Assembly (NCBI RefSeq): GCF_000407565.1
Contig: NZ_ASWI01000003.1
Span: 1 to 64,000, forward strand
Reading direction: 5' to 3'
DNA: 64,000 bases
Origin: Enterococcus cecorum DSM 20682 = ATCC 43198
GTDB taxonomy: Bacteria; Bacillota; Bacilli; Lactobacillales; Enterococcaceae
Shown in pieces: positions 1 to 11,266 of this stretch. The notes beneath the pieces are model-generated. The model ran no database searches. It had not been told where the DNA came from and worked only from the letters and a program-made list of their open reading frames with translations. Position 1 is the stretch's first letter; every line of letters starts with the position of its first letter. The translations under genes were made by a program, and so were the position numbers.

Positions 1-77
1 AGAAAATGCGTTCGACTTGCATGTATTAGGCACGCCGCCAGCGTTCGTCCTGAGCCAGGATCAAACTCTCATAAAAA
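1..77 (-). rRNA. 16S rRNA, 5' end only (partial)
   Basis: The reverse complement holds the universal 16S start, with AGAGTTTGATCCTGGCTCAG followed by the conserved GACGAACGCTGGCGGCGTG stretch. Transcription runs leftwards out of the window, so only the first 75 or so nucleotides are present. The exact mature 5' end is approximate. Three tandem promoters lie upstream at 244-476. Confidence 0.97.
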
Positions 78-243
78 GTATTGATAAGTCATAAATGACT
101 TTAAGCTCAAAATTGATTTTGCTAGCTATTGCTTGCATGTATTTTTCTTTAGTTCGCAACAAACTAAAGACCCTACACATTGGTTGTTTGCATTTATTTG
201 TTCAGTTTTCAAAGGTCTACTGCGTTGCATTGACAACTCCTAA

Positions 244-272
244 AGTATAACACTCTATATTTCGTTTGTCAA
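244..272 (-). promoter_or_regulatory. rrn promoter, proximal
   Basis: On the minus strand there is a perfect -35 TTGACA (267-272) and a -10 TATACT (244-249), separated by 17 bp, about 165 bp upstream of the 16S start. It is the promoter closest to the rRNA. Confidence 0.85.
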
Positions 273-323
273 CAACTTTTTTCAAATAATTTTCTGAATG
301 TTTTTCAATTCAGCGACTCAATC

Positions 324-352
324 AATATATCATCTTGAAACTTTTTTGTCAA
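324..352 (-). promoter_or_regulatory. rrn promoter, middle
   Basis: Minus-strand -35 TTGACA (347-352) and -10 TATATT (324-329), again with a 17 bp spacer. It lies 80 bp upstream of the proximal promoter and shares the downstream motif TTGACAAA/AAAGTT seen around the first. Confidence 0.8.
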
Positions 353-447
353 CAAGTTTTTTTATATTTTTTTGAGTGATTTGAAAATTCTTTATTAACT
401 TGAGAAAACCTTTATCAAATCAAGGCTTGTTCTCAAAGACAAGTAAT

Positions 448-476
448 ACTATACCAAGATTTCAGCTTTCGGTCAA
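448..476 (-). promoter_or_regulatory. rrn promoter, distal
   Basis: Minus-strand -35 TTGACC (471-476) and -10 TATAGT (448-453), spacer 17 bp. Weaker hexamers than the other two, but the same geometry, giving three stacked promoters ahead of the rRNA operon. The rest of the 78-631 interval is AT-rich and holds no ORF I can support. Confidence 0.65.
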
Positions 477-631
477 CAAGAAATTTAAACTTTTTTTGTC
501 ATTTTTAAAACTTTTGTAAAAACTGGAATATTCACGGTTATCTTTGTTTTATTATTCGCTTTTTAAGAAAAATCAGACTGTTTCTTCTTGAATCAAGTAT
601 TTTTCGTTCATCATTTCTATTGGTTTAGCCT

Positions 632-674
632 AAAAAAAGTAGGTTAACTTTCATCGTTTGGGCCAACCTACTTT
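632..674 (-). terminator. Rho-independent terminator after the vWA pseudogene
   Basis: Perfect 10-bp stem AAAGTAGGTT (636-645) with AACCTACTTT (665-674). On the minus strand the stem is followed by a run of T, so it terminates the decayed gene ending at 682. Confidence 0.85.
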
Positions 675-681
675 CTATACA

Positions 682-1848
682 TTAAGCTGTGATTGTTTGA
701 TAACGAGGACTTTCAACTACCTCCAACATAAATTGATAAGGATTTAAGGTATCAGAAACGACTAACTCAAAAATTTTGGGCGTGACACCTGAAACCAAGT
801 AGACACCTGCTTCATTTTGGGTAACTAGTTGCTGATTATGGCGACTAGCTACATTCCAAAAAAACAATTTTCGGCAAATGATAACTAGATGAAGCAAATT
901 TTTGTTTGGCACGTTCGAAATTGGTTACTTCATGATTGTCCACACATGCATCAAACTCCATATCAGAAATAATTAATAATTTCGCTGGCAAGGCAGTTTG
1001 TGGTAGTTTATGCTCAAGTGCCGTCTGTAAAATCAAATCAAAGACACCTTCTAGATTGGTATTAGCCACTTCATTAAAGGCCGCTAAATATTCCAACTAA
1101 TCCATAAATGTCTGACCTTTTATTTCGATGAGTTGTGGTTTTCTCGAAAATTCGATGAAATGATTACGGAAAGCTCCTTGATTATGTTGGGCAAAATATA
1201 ACCCTAAAGATAAAGCGACACTGGCAGGGATAGGATTTTGACAATCGAAATACATTGACCCTGAAGTATCAATAACCGCTAACGTATCCTCAATGGTCTC
1301 ATAATTTGGTAGTTGTTCCCAAATGGTGTTAAGTAGTTCTTTTTGTGCTACATCGACAGGAACTTTAGGAGCATCCTCCCAAAAATAATGACGAGGTCCA
1401 AGTAAATCTAACCCTTGCTGCACTACTTCATAGGGCATCACTTGACTCGTATTCATTTTTTCTGCCCCGTTTTTACCTAGTCTAAATAAGCTTGATAGCG
1501 TAATTCATCGTTATGCAAAAAAGCCTTACGATATTTAAACAGCGCACGTGAAGGTTGTTTGGCATAATCAAAGGAATAATCTTGCTCGCGTAAATGATTT
1601 TCAATTAAATGTAAGGATTTTCTCATCGCGGATAAACTTTGGCGATATTCTTTATCACTTAATTGGAAGAAACGCGCAATCTTTTTAGCCCGTTTAATCG
1701 TTTGTGCATTAGAAGCATTAATCGAAGGCAACCATTTAGCTAATAACGAGATAGCTTCCCCATTAGCTAAACGTTGTTGGTCTGCTTGAAATTGCTCAAA
1801 CAAACAAGTGAGGGCAGCTTCTTCACAAGGGGTATCCAAACAAGTCAA
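682..1848 (-). pseudogene. Decayed vWA-domain (DUF2828-like) protein gene
   Basis: Four consecutive minus-strand ORF pieces read as one broken protein. The central piece carries a metal-ion-dependent adhesion site, DTSGS within LAVIDTSGSMY, typical of von Willebrand A domains of the DUF2828/TROVE-like kind; the next piece has LLIISDMEFDA, a second vWA strand. Visible lesions are a frameshift near 1457-1479, an in-frame TAG at 1097-1099, and a further frameshift near 845-912. The N-terminal part expected for the family is missing, because the left-over gene at 1845-2294 runs straight into it. The vWA assignment rests on the motif; the DUF2828 name is from memory of the family and less sure. 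No function is expected now. Confidence 0.75.
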
Positions 1849-2294
1849 TAAATCATCAAAGCGACATATTCTTTTAATTTCTTGCGCACAGTAGATTCAT
1901 CAAAAAGCCGTGTATTGGGAAAATGTTGCAAAATTTCATCCAGCTTATCCATTATTTCGGACAAACTTAACCGTGCCTGTTGACTCAAGATAACCATCAG
2001 ATAAAAGTGCAAGGTAATATCACCTGGCGTAAAACTCTTAGCTTTCCATGCTTGATAAAAAGGATTATGGACAATTTGGCGACTATCGATGCTTATAAAT
2101 ACTTGCTTACCTTCTTTATCCTGATGAAACTGCATATATTCATCCAGCCAGCTAGCTACTCTTCTGCGCTCATCATCATAAGAACGGCTACTTTTTTGCA
2201 CAAATTCCTCACGACTTTTAAAACCATATACATAAAACTCGCGCATATAGCTACGAATTTTGCTAAAATTTTTTATTAATTCACTATAAGCCAT
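1845..2294 (-). pseudogene. Truncated unknown protein (possibly DUF5716-like), 3' end lost
   Basis: Starts with MAYSELIKNF at 2294, chosen because a strong AAGGGGG Shine-Dalgarno precedes it; upstream codons in the same frame have no ribosome site. The 149 remaining residues are charged and helical, with FYVYGFKSREEF, KQVFISIDSRQI and a C-terminal DESTVRKKLKEYV that looks like the recognition part of a winged helix. The reading frame then breaks off exactly where the vWA fragment begins, overlapping it by 4 bp, as expected for a deletion joining two neighbouring genes. The resemblance to DUF5716-type proteins is from memory and weak. Probably a dead relic of a two-gene module. Confidence 0.55.
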
Positions 2295-2369
2295 CCGCCA
2301 AGCCCCCTTTTTTAATGTCCTCTTTATTTTACTACAAAGCAAGAATTTACAAGCCGCCTCACATTCTTT

Positions 2370-2429
2370 ATACACAACGACGCCTAGAGGTATCAGGGTT
2401 TGAATCCTGTACTTCTAGGCGTTGTGTAT
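2370..2429. other. Long hairpin with a tRNA T-arm-like tip
   Basis: Sixty bases fold into one near-continuous hairpin: ATACACAA pairs with TTGTGTAT, CGCCTAGA with TCTAGGCG, GTA with TAC and CAGG with CCTG. The tip on the plus strand reads GGGTTTGAATCC, very like the T-loop of a tRNA (GGTTCGAATCC), stacked on a 7-8 bp acceptor-like helix. There is no D-arm, anticodon arm or CCA, so it is not a tRNA gene. It lies just after the lysS stop codon and may act in 3' end formation of lysS, although no T-run follows on the minus strand. Confidence 0.6.
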
Positions 2430-2436
2430 GATATGT

Positions 2437-4002
<1,566 letters not shown>

Positions 4003-4045
4003 TCAAGCGAAATTTAGGAATTGCTTGATTTTTTTCATCTATCTA

Positions 4046-5044
4046 TTATCGCACAACAGGATTTTCCTCCGTTTTTTTCAAGAAGTCATCCAATAATTGA
4101 ATCATTGTCGCTTTATCTTCCGTTTGGTTAATCGCTGCTTTGACTTTAGCCGCCCGTGGGATGCCTTTTAGATAATAAGCCGCATGTTGACGGAATTCAC
4201 GTGAAGCAACTTTTTCCCCTTTTAAATCAATTAAACGGTCGAAGTGAATTTTCGCAATATCAATCTTTTCTCGTGGGGTTGGCTCTGGTAATAATTCACC
4301 CGTTTCCAAATAATGCACTGTGCGTTTAATCATCCATGGATTACCTAAAGCAGCCCGACCGATCATCACCGCATCGCAGCCGACTTCCTCTAACATTTTC
4401 TTTGCATCTTCTGGTGTGCGGACATCGCCATTGCCCATAAATGGAATGTCGATGTTTTCTTTGACTCGACGCAAGATTTCCCAGTTTGCATGACCTTCAT
4501 ACATTTGCACCCGAGTTCGACCATGCATTGCTAAAGCCGCTGCACCCCCTGCTTGAGCCGCTTTGGCATTTTCCACAGCAAATAAATGGGCTTCATCCCA
4601 GCCTGTACGCATCTTCACAGTTACGGGTAATTTTACCGCAGAAGATACCGCATCGACCATTTCATAGACTTTATCTGGGTCTAATAACCATTTGGCACCG
4701 GCTTCAGCTTTGATTACCTTATTGACCGGGCATCCCATGTTAATGTCGATAATGGCTGCTTTGGTATTTGCTTCAACAAACTGAGCCGCTTCCACCAAAC
4801 TATCTTTATTGCCACCAAAGATTTGCACGCTTAATGGATATTCACGCTCATCGATGTAAAGCATGTCTAAAGTCTTTTTATTGCGGAAATGAATGCCTTG
4901 GTCACTAATCATTTCACACACGACCAGACCGGCCCCTGCTTCTTTGACTGTCACCCGAAATGCCGCATTAGAAATTCCTGCCATCGGTGCCACTACGACT
5001 CGATTTTTAATTTCAATATCGCCTATTTTCCAAGTATTTGTCAT
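4046..5044 (-). CDS. dusB: tRNA-dihydrouridine synthase B
   Basis: FMN enzyme that reduces uridines in the tRNA D-loop to dihydrouridine. The 332-residue protein is full length: APMAGISNAAFR at the N-terminus forms the FMN site, NMGCPV (Cys about 105) carries the catalytic cysteine, and MHGRTR and NGDV are the usual barrel motifs. The start codon overlaps the hslO stop by 4 bp (ATGA), so the two are translationally coupled; lysS follows. The same order in other enterococci supports the name. Confidence 0.95.
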   Translation of the reverse strand: MTNTWKIGDIEIKNRVVVAPMAGISNAAFRVTVKEAGAGLVVCEMISDQGIHFRNKKTLDMLYIDEREYPLSVQIFGGNKDSLVEAAQFVEANTKAAIIDINMGCPVNKVIKAEAGAKWLLDPDKVYEMVDAVSSAVKLPVTVKMRTGWDEAHLFAVENAKAAQAGGAAALAMHGRTRVQMYEGHANWEILRRVKENIDIPFMGNGDVRTPEDAKKMLEEVGCDAVMIGRAALGNPWMIKRTVHYLETGELLPEPTPREKIDIAKIHFDRLIDLKGEKVASREFRQHAAYYLKGIPRAAKVKAAINQTEDKATMIQLLDDFLKKTEENPVVR

Positions 5045-5928
5045 TTGTTTTCCTCAATTTCTGTGATTAATCCTTGTAAGTCTTGCTCAGAGAAATGATA
5101 TTTATTCCCGCAAAATGAGCAAACTGTTTCTGCACCATGATCTTCATCTATCATTTCTTGTAATTCTTTGGTCCCTAAAGTAATCAGTGCTGTGGCGAAT
5201 TTGTCTTTGTTACAATCGCACTTAAAGCAGACTGGTTGGGTTTCAAGATAAAAAATGGTCGTGTCATCCAAAATGGTTTCTAAAATTTGTTCTGGCGTCA
5301 TCCCACTATCTAAAAGACTAGATACACGTGGCAGGCTGGCTAATTTTTGCTCTAAGCGTGAAATCAGCTCTTCACTTGCACCAGGCATAATTTGTAGCAT
5401 GAATCCACCAGCGGTTTGAATGGTGTTATCTGGATTTACCAAAACACTTAGTCCAACTGCTGAAGGGATTTGTTCAGAAGAGGCTAGATAATAGGTGAAA
5501 TCTTCCCCTAGCTCACCAGATACAATAGGTGTTTGACCGGTAAATGGTTCTTTCAAGCCTAAATCTTTAATCACGACAAATGACCCTTGCGTACCCACAG
5601 CGCCTCTCACGTCAATCTTACCTTGCGCATTTAATGGTAGGGCAACTTTAGGGTTTTGGATATATCCTTTAACTTCTCCTTTGGCATTTCCATCGACAAT
5701 GATTGCCCCTGCTGGACCGTCACCTAAGATTTTTACGGTTAATTTATCTTTCCCTTTTAAAGTCGATCCTAAAAGCAAGGTTCCCACTAAGGCACGACCT
5801 AAAGCAGCCGATGCCGTATGCCATGTTTCATGTCTGCGTTGCGCTTCAGCCACAGTATCCGTCGCATTTACCGCATAGGCACGTACCACACCATCATAGG
5901 CCAGCGCTTTTACTAAATAATCAGCCAT
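5041..5928 (-). CDS. hslO: Redox-regulated chaperone Hsp33
   Basis: Holdase that binds unfolding proteins during oxidative stress in the cytosol. The start MADYLVKAL at 5928 is preceded by AAAGGAGGAG; the longer frame to 6003 has no such site. The 295-residue protein has the expected substrate-binding N-terminal domain and, in the last 60 residues, the zinc redox switch: a CxC pair (in CFKCDC) and a CxxC pair (CSFC). Oxidation of these cysteines releases zinc and activates the protein. The gene leads the hslO-dusB-lysS operon. Confidence 0.95.
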   Translation of the reverse strand: MADYLVKALAYDGVVRAYAVNATDTVAEAQRRHETWHTASAALGRALVGTLLLGSTLKGKDKLTVKILGDGPAGAIIVDGNAKGEVKGYIQNPKVALPLNAQGKIDVRGAVGTQGSFVVIKDLGLKEPFTGQTPIVSGELGEDFTYYLASSEQIPSAVGLSVLVNPDNTIQTAGGFMLQIMPGASEELISRLEQKLASLPRVSSLLDSGMTPEQILETILDDTTIFYLETQPVCFKCDCNKDKFATALITLGTKELQEMIDEDHGAETVCSFCGNKYHFSEQDLQGLITEIEENK

Positions 5929-6005
5929 CTTTCTCCTCCTTTGGCTCTTTTCACTTTTTCCTCGATACCTAAAGATAATACCGAATTCATGGGAAAAATT
6001 CAAAT

Positions 6006-6287
6006 TTAAAGTTTAGATGGAAAAAGACAGCACCCTAAAAATAGGAAACTGCCTGAATACGTGCTAGTGTGGAAAAAATCGTTAAACATACGAATAATCT
6101 GCCCCTTGGAGTTGTACTTCTCTAAAACCTTTAAAACTTGCTTCATTTCCTCAATTGGATCAGATTGATGTTGCAAATACTTAGGCTAGCACTTAAGCAC
6201 CCGCCCAAGTACAACTATTACACCCACGAATGTAAAAACATATAGATGGTCATTATCATCTTCAATCACATCAGCCACTTCAATTGA
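6006..6287 (-). pseudogene. Unknown ORF remnant with an internal amber codon
   Basis: A 94-codon minus-strand frame is open except for one TAG at 6186-6188. Before the stop it encodes an acidic stretch EVADVIEDDNDH followed by a hydrophobic segment VFTFVGVIVVLG; after it comes a helical, charged stretch with DPIEEMKQVLKVLEKYNSKG. The composition looks like a real membrane-associated protein that has decayed, but there is no clear start or ribosome site and I do not recognise the family. It lies between hslO and the orphan antitoxin, in a stretch that otherwise shows no intact gene. Confidence 0.35.
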
Positions 6288-6374
6288 TTATCATTACACA
6301 AAAACCAAGTTCTGGTTACTTTATGCGAAATCCTTTATTTTTTTCAGTATTTTTCAAATAGCGCAACGAGTTTA

Positions 6375-6515
6375 TTATAGTTTTTCTAATTGCTTTTCTT
6401 GATCCATTTTTGTATAGATCACTGCGAGAATTTGAACCTCTTTTAATGCCTCATCTATTCTAAAATAGATATAGTAATTTTTTACCCTAAGTTTACGAAA
6501 CCCTAAATCACCCCA
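6375..6515 (-). pseudogene. C-terminal stump of a RelE/ParE-type toxin
   Basis: The frame continuing past the antitoxin stop encodes WGDLGFRKLRVKNYYIYFRI and ends QEKQLEKL. The RKLRVKNYYIYFRI stretch is typical of the last strands of RelE/ParE-fold mRNA-cleaving toxins. Only about 46 residues remain; the start codon and N-terminal half are missing, so the toxin is inactive. It lies in the same frame as the antitoxin, directly after its TAA, consistent with an internal deletion at the junction. Confidence 0.65.
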
Positions 6516-6818
6516 TTATTGACCTCGCTCTAATTCATCAAAAACATCATCTATTGGATAACTATCCCCTTGGATTGCCTGAGTATAGCCTGTTGCCATC
6601 ATTGAATTGAAGGTGTCTCCATCCATTTCTTCTCTTATAGGAATAGTCTTAGAAACAGTCAAAGGAAATGGTATCCCTTGTTTTAAAATGATTTGTCTGT
6701 AGAACATATCAATAGCACTTGCCCTAGAAATTCCTAGGGTATCCAGTATCTGTTCTGCTTGTTCTTTAATATTTTCTTGTATTCTTACATTAACATTTGC
6801 TGTTTTCATTACTGCCAT
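6516..6818 (-). CDS. RelB/DinJ-family antitoxin, orphaned
   Basis: One hundred residues. The N-terminal MKTANVNVRIQENIKEQAEQ and LGISRASAIDMFYRQI form the ribbon-helix-helix DNA-binding domain of RelB/DinJ antitoxins; the acidic tail would wrap the toxin. The start at 6818 follows GGAAGGTGAG; a GTG at 6827 lies inside that site. The gene is intact, but its toxin partner downstream is only a stump (6375-6515), so the protein is probably a free DNA-binding repressor or a relic. Confidence 0.85.
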   Translation of the reverse strand: MAVMKTANVNVRIQENIKEQAEQILDTLGISRASAIDMFYRQIILKQGIPFPLTVSKTIPIREEMDGDTFNSMMATGYTQAIQGDSYPIDDVFDELERGQ

Positions 6819-6925
6819 AATACTCACCTTCCTTTAACTTAATTATAAGGATTTGTATCGCATATAGCAACACATATCTTAAAGAAATAAAATCTCTCTA
6901 TTATCGTACACCGACTCGCTATTAT

Positions 6926-7111
6926 CTACTCCACATCTAATTGCTCTATCTCAGCAACTAGCGAAAGTTCGGGAATGAAAGCTGAACCTTTTCTTAAGGC
7001 AGTGACCAAATCCGCTTCATTGCCGTCTGCGTGTTCTGCCTGCTCAAAGGCTTGCTGGACGACATGATAGACTGTGTCGTAGTCTGGTAATTCTTCTTTT
7101 CTAATTTGCAT
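6926..7111 (-). pseudogene. Truncated GNAT N-acetyltransferase
   Basis: Sixty-one residues with a good ribosome site (GGGAGG, 7 nt before ATG). MQIRKEELPDYDTVYHVVQQAF and ALRKGSAFIPELSLVAEI match the beginning of YhbS-like GNAT acetyltransferases, which normally run to about 165 residues. After VAEI the sequence leaves the family and stops. The acetyl-CoA site is missing, so the product cannot be an enzyme. Confidence 0.65.
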
Positions 7112-7130
7112 AATAACCTCCCATAATTCT

Positions 7131-7166
7131 AAAAAGCGACCGATTACTTGAACCGGCCGCTTTTTT
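7131..7166 (-). terminator. Terminator after ftsH
   Basis: Stem AAAAAGCGACCG (7131-7142) with CGGCCGCTTTTT (7154-7165), one mismatch, T-rich on the minus strand and immediately downstream of the ftsH stop. Confidence 0.85.
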
Positions 7167-7167
7167 C

Positions 7168-9210
7168 TTATTCTTCAGTTGTATCATCTGGTGTGATTGT
7201 TAATTCATCATCCGCTTGCGCTTGTTTTTTCGCATCACGTTCTTCTAGGGCACGTTTTGCTTCTTCATAACTTTGCGCTTTTTCACTTGGAAATTCAGAT
7301 TCATCTTGTGCAGGCATTTTCCCTGTTTCAAACAAGGACTTGATTGCCTTAGCATCTAATGTTTCAAACTCTAATAATTTTTCAGCAATTAATTTATGTT
7401 TGTCACGATGCGTTTCGATGATTTCGCGTGCTTTATCATGAGCTTCCATCAAGATACGGCGAACTTCTTGGTCAATTTCATAAGCAATTTGTTCAGAATA
7501 AGCTTTAGTTTGACCATAATCACGACCGATAAAGACTTGATGATTACCTTCGTATTGCACAGGTCCAAGCTTGTCACTCATACCATATTCAGTCACCATG
7601 CTGCGCGCTAAGGCTGTGGCTTGTTCAAAGTCATTGGAAGCCCCGGTAGATTGAACACCAAAGATAATTTCTTCAGCTGTACGTCCACCTAATAGACCAA
7701 CAATTTGTTCGAACATATCGTCTTTGGTTAACAACATTTGATCTTCTTTTGGTAAAGCAATCATGTAACCACCGGCGCGTCCACGAGGGATAATCGTTAC
7801 CTTGTGTACAACACGCGCACGAGAAAGCACTAAACCAACGATGGTATGTCCGGCTTCGTGATAGGCCACCATTTCGCGTTCACGTTTACTAATCACGCGG
7901 TCTTTCTTAGCAGGACCAGCAATCACGCGGTCTTCAGCTTCATCAATATCTGAAGCATCAATTTTCGTTTTATTCCGACGGGCAGCCACTAAAGCCGCTT
8001 CGTTTAAGACGTTTTCTAAATCAGCCCCGGCAAATCCTGGTGTTTGTTGGGCGATTACTTTCAAGTCGACATCATCAGCCAATGGTTTATTTTTCGCATG
8101 GACGCGTAAAATAGCTTCACGACCTTTGACATCGGGACGACCGACTAAAATTTGACGGTCAAAACGGCCTGGACGCAATAACGCTGGATCCAAGACGTCT
8201 GAACGGTTGGTAGCAGCAATGACGATTACGCCTTCATTTCCACTGAAACCATCCATTTCAACAAGCAATTGGTTAAGGGTTTGTTCACGTTCATCATGTC
8301 CGCCACCCATACCAGCACCACGTTGACGACCCACCGCATCAATTTCATCGATAAAGATAATGGCTGGTGAGTTTTTCTTCGCAGTATCAAATAAATCACG
8401 TACACGACTTGCTCCGACCCCGACAAACATTTCTACAAAGTCTGAACCAGAGATAGAGTAAAATGGTACGCCTGCTTCACCGGCAACTGCTTTAGCTAAT
8501 AAAGTTTTACCGGTTCCTGGGGGTCCTTCTAGTAACACCCCAGCTGGAATACGTGCACCTAATGCTGAGAAGCGACGTGGATCTTTTAAGAATTCCACCA
8601 CTTCGACTAATTCTTGTTTTTCTTCTTCAGCCCCAGCTACGTCAGAGAAACGCACGCGGTTGGCTTTTTTATCGGCTTCTTTGGCTTTTGATTTACCAAA
8701 GTTCATCACGCCACGGCCACCACCGCCACCACCGGCTTGTTGACCCATAATCATGTAGAAGAAGAAAATCATGATGACAAACGGCACCATGCTAATTAAA
8801 AATGAAATCCAAACACCACTGCTGGATTCTTCCTTAATGGTTGTATCTACATTATGTGTTGCTGCCAAAGATGTAATTTCACTTAATGTGGAATCATTTG
8901 GCAAGACAATCGTTGTAAAACTCGTTGACTTCGTGCTAGTTGAACCTAGAATCGAAAGTCCACTGTTATTACTTACTGTTTGTTCATCTTTGTATTTCCC
9001 GCTAATTTTGTAGACGCCATTTGCCGGTTGTACGGAAAATGACTTGATTTTACCGTCTTCTAATTGCTCAGTAAATTTCGAGTAGTCAATCGATGGTGAC
9101 TGACTGCTACCATTGCCGACAAAGAAGATTAAAATCCCCGCCATTGCAAGAAGCACAAGGATGTAATATAAGGTATTTTTTAACATACCATTATTATTTT
9201 TCCTGTTCAT
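7168..9210 (-). CDS. ftsH: ATP-dependent zinc metalloprotease FtsH
   Basis: Membrane-anchored AAA+ protease that removes misassembled membrane proteins and short-lived regulators. The 680-residue protein has an N-terminal membrane segment (about 11-30), an extracytoplasmic loop, and a second membrane segment (about 131-155). These are followed by the AAA domain with Walker A GPPGTGKT and Walker [12 protein letters not shown], and the protease site HEAGH. The C-terminal tail is acidic. The start at 9210 follows CAAGGAGGAG. It sits 68 bp after hpt in the tilS-hpt-ftsH run found across Firmicutes, and ends in its own terminator. Confidence 0.97.
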   Translation of the reverse strand: MNRKNNNGMLKNTLYYILVLLAMAGILIFFVGNGSSQSPSIDYSKFTEQLEDGKIKSFSVQPANGVYKISGKYKDEQTVSNNSGLSILGSTSTKSTSFTTIVLPNDSTLSEITSLAATHNVDTTIKEESSSGVWISFLISMVPFVIMIFFFYMIMGQQAGGGGGGRGVMNFGKSKAKEADKKANRVRFSDVAGAEEEKQELVEVVEFLKDPRRFSALGARIPAGVLLEGPPGTGKTLLAKAVAGEAGVPFYSISGSDFVEMFVGVGASRVRDLFDTAKKNSPAIIFIDEIDAVGRQRGAGMGGGHDEREQTLNQLLVEMDGFSGNEGVIVIAATNRSDVLDPALLRPGRFDRQILVGRPDVKGREAILRVHAKNKPLADDVDLKVIAQQTPGFAGADLENVLNEAALVAARRNKTKIDASDIDEAEDRVIAGPAKKDRVISKREREMVAYHEAGHTIVGLVLSRARVVHKVTIIPRGRAGGYMIALPKEDQMLLTKDDMFEQIVGLLGGRTAEEIIFGVQSTGASNDFEQATALARSMVTEYGMSDKLGPVQYEGNHQVFIGRDYGQTKAYSEQIAYEIDQEVRRILMEAHDKAREIIETHRDKHKLIAEKLLEFETLDAKAIKSLFETGKMPAQDESEFPSEKAQSYEEAKRALEERDAKKQAQADDELTITPDDTTEE

Positions 9211-9278
9211 CGAGCTCCTCCTTGCCCTTATTTGTCTTTTATTGACCTATATATTTTAACATAAGTATCAATATTTTT

Positions 9279-9827
9279 TTACTCATTTGTTTGATAAATT
9301 TCAGGTTTTAATACCCCAACATAAGGTAGGTTACGATAACGTTCGCAGTAATCTAAACCATAGCCGACCACAAATTCATTCGGCACATCAAAGCCAACAT
9401 AATCAGCTTCGATATCCACCGCGCGTCCTTCTGGTTTGTCTAAAAGGGTCACAATGGTAATCGAATTTGCTTTACGATATTTGAATAGGTCTACTAAATA
9501 AGCCAAAGTACGACCGCTATCAATAATATCTTCCACGATTAACATGTCACGGCCTTCTACATTGGTATCAAGATCTTTCACAATTTTGACCTCACCAGAT
9601 GACACTAAGGCATTTCCGTAACTTGAAACATCCATAAAGTCGATTTCCACATGGCTATCCATCGCACGAATAATATCAGCCATAAAAGGAACAGCCCCTT
9701 TTAAGACACCTACGACTAAAGGATTTTTTCCTGCAAATTTTTCTTGTAATTCCTTACCTAGTTCTTCACAACGAGCGGCGATTTGCTCTTTTGTAATCAA
9801 TACTTTTTCAATGTCATTCATCAACAT
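9279..9827 (-). CDS. hpt: Hypoxanthine phosphoribosyltransferase
   Basis: Salvages hypoxanthine and guanine to IMP and GMP using PRPP. The 182-residue product has the PRPP loop [11 protein letters not shown] and the purine-site end [20 protein letters not shown]. The first ATG has AGGAGG 8 nt upstream; a second ATG two codons later is possible. It starts 20 bp after the tilS stop and precedes ftsH. In Bacillus the HprT and TilS products act together in ftsH regulation; that is family knowledge, not seen here. Confidence 0.95.
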   Translation of the reverse strand: MLMNDIEKVLITKEQIAARCEELGKELQEKFAGKNPLVVGVLKGAVPFMADIIRAMDSHVEIDFMDVSSYGNALVSSGEVKIVKDLDTNVEGRDMLIVEDIIDSGRTLAYLVDLFKYRKANSITIVTLLDKPEGRAVDIEADYVGFDVPNEFVVGYGLDYCERYRNLPYVGVLKPEIYQTNE

Positions 9828-9847
9828 GACCTTATCCTCCTTAAATG

Positions 9848-11236
9848 CTACTCTATGTATCGATAGACCAGTATGTAACGTATTTTATCAGTTTTAGCAT
9901 CAATACTCAAATAAGAATTCACAAAAGGAAGCAAACTCATGATATTTTTTGACGCATCTAAGACCACAATTGCCTGCATTCTTTGTGCTGTCGGTATCTT
10001 TTCGTCAATAAAATACCGCCGAACCTTTTTTGTTAAACTTGTACTTAATGCGATTTTATCCCCAGGTTTTCTCGGGCGTAACGTTAAAACCGGATTTAAT
10101 TCTGCCAAAAATTCATGGCGAAATTCTGAGAAATGTTTGACTTTTTTGGGAATTTTTTCCTCGCCTGCGACAAATAGCCCCACCCAGCGATGTGCATCAA
10201 TCATGATTGACTCGCCCACTTTGAGCGTGTAGCAAAAATCTTGACTCGTCACTTTTTCTTTTTGACGCGTAATGATTAGCTTGTCTTGGCTGGCTTGAAT
10301 TTGCCAATGATTTTCTACCGAGAGTACAAAAGCCGTTCGCTCATCGGCAAGTAGGTCTAACACTTGCGCTACATGGGCTTCTTTTAAGGGAATCTGCGCT
10401 TTAAGTGATAAGCGATGAAAAATCCCCTGTAAAGCAAAATAGCGTTTCGCCGGTGTAAGTTGAAAAAAGGGTTCAAGCAAAATCTGATAAGTATCGTACC
10501 TTTGTCTGACAAGTGTATCATACCATGTATCTTGCATTTCTTCCAAGATTTCCTGTAAACAGTACAACTGCTCACTCAAACGTGCCACTTGATTTAACGC
10601 TTGTGGATTTTCGCCTTTTAGCACTGGCAGTACCTGATGACGCATACGATTACGCGCATAGGCAAGACTTTGATTGGTTTCATCTTCAAAATAGGTTAAT
10701 TGCTTTTCGTGCGCATAATCATAAAGTGTCTTTTTATCCGTAAATAGTAAAGGACGGCACAATGGCAAGGTAGTCTCAGGAAGCACACTTTTGGCTTTCA
10801 TACCAGCCAGATTTTGAAAATTACCGTACTTGACTAACTTCATCAGCATGGTTTCCAGTTGGTCATCGCCATGGTGGGCCGTTAATAGACAGGTAAATCC
10901 TTGTGCTTTCATCACTTGGGCAAAATAACGATATCTCGCTTTTCTTGCCTGCGCTTCAAGATTTGTGGTCGCTTTTTCTTGCCAATTTGCTGTAAAGAAA
11001 GGTAATTGGTGTGTTTGGCAATATTCTTTTATAAAGGCTTGTTCTATCGCTGCACTTTCTCTTAGTTGATGGTTAAAATGCACCACGGCCATTGGGATTT
11101 TTGCAAAACATCGCTGCATCAAATCGAGCAAGACCATCGAATCCACACCGCCAGATACAGCAATCAACAAATAATCAGTCGGCTGGAAAAAAGCATTTTT
11201 TTGACAATGTTGATAGAATTGTTTAGCTAAATCCAT
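9848..11236 (-). CDS. tilS: tRNA(Ile)-lysidine synthetase
   Basis: Modifies C34 of the CAU-anticodon tRNA-Ile to lysidine, so that it reads AUA. The 462-residue protein opens with the ATP-pyrophosphatase P-loop [13 protein letters not shown] and [10 protein letters not shown], followed by the TilS substrate-binding and C-terminal domains ([13 protein letters not shown] near the end). Start at 11236 with AAAGAAAGGGG upstream. A truncated copy of the hairpin repeat lies directly upstream (11267-11335), so the array sits in its 5' region. Confidence 0.95.
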   Translation of the reverse strand: MDLAKQFYQHCQKNAFFQPTDYLLIAVSGGVDSMVLLDLMQRCFAKIPMAVVHFNHQLRESAAIEQAFIKEYCQTHQLPFFTANWQEKATTNLEAQARKARYRYFAQVMKAQGFTCLLTAHHGDDQLETMLMKLVKYGNFQNLAGMKAKSVLPETTLPLCRPLLFTDKKTLYDYAHEKQLTYFEDETNQSLAYARNRMRHQVLPVLKGENPQALNQVARLSEQLYCLQEILEEMQDTWYDTLVRQRYDTYQILLEPFFQLTPAKRYFALQGIFHRLSLKAQIPLKEAHVAQVLDLLADERTAFVLSVENHWQIQASQDKLIITRQKEKVTSQDFCYTLKVGESIMIDAHRWVGLFVAGEEKIPKKVKHFSEFRHEFLAELNPVLTLRPRKPGDKIALSTSLTKKVRRYFIDEKIPTAQRMQAIVVLDASKNIMSLLPFVNSYLSIDAKTDKIRYILVYRYIE

Positions 11237-11266
11237 AGCACACCCCTTTCTTTATTTGGCGACATC

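Noticed and set aside
2370-2429. A tRNA gene
   Set aside because: Only a T-arm-like tip and an acceptor-like helix are present; no D-arm, anticodon arm or CCA end.
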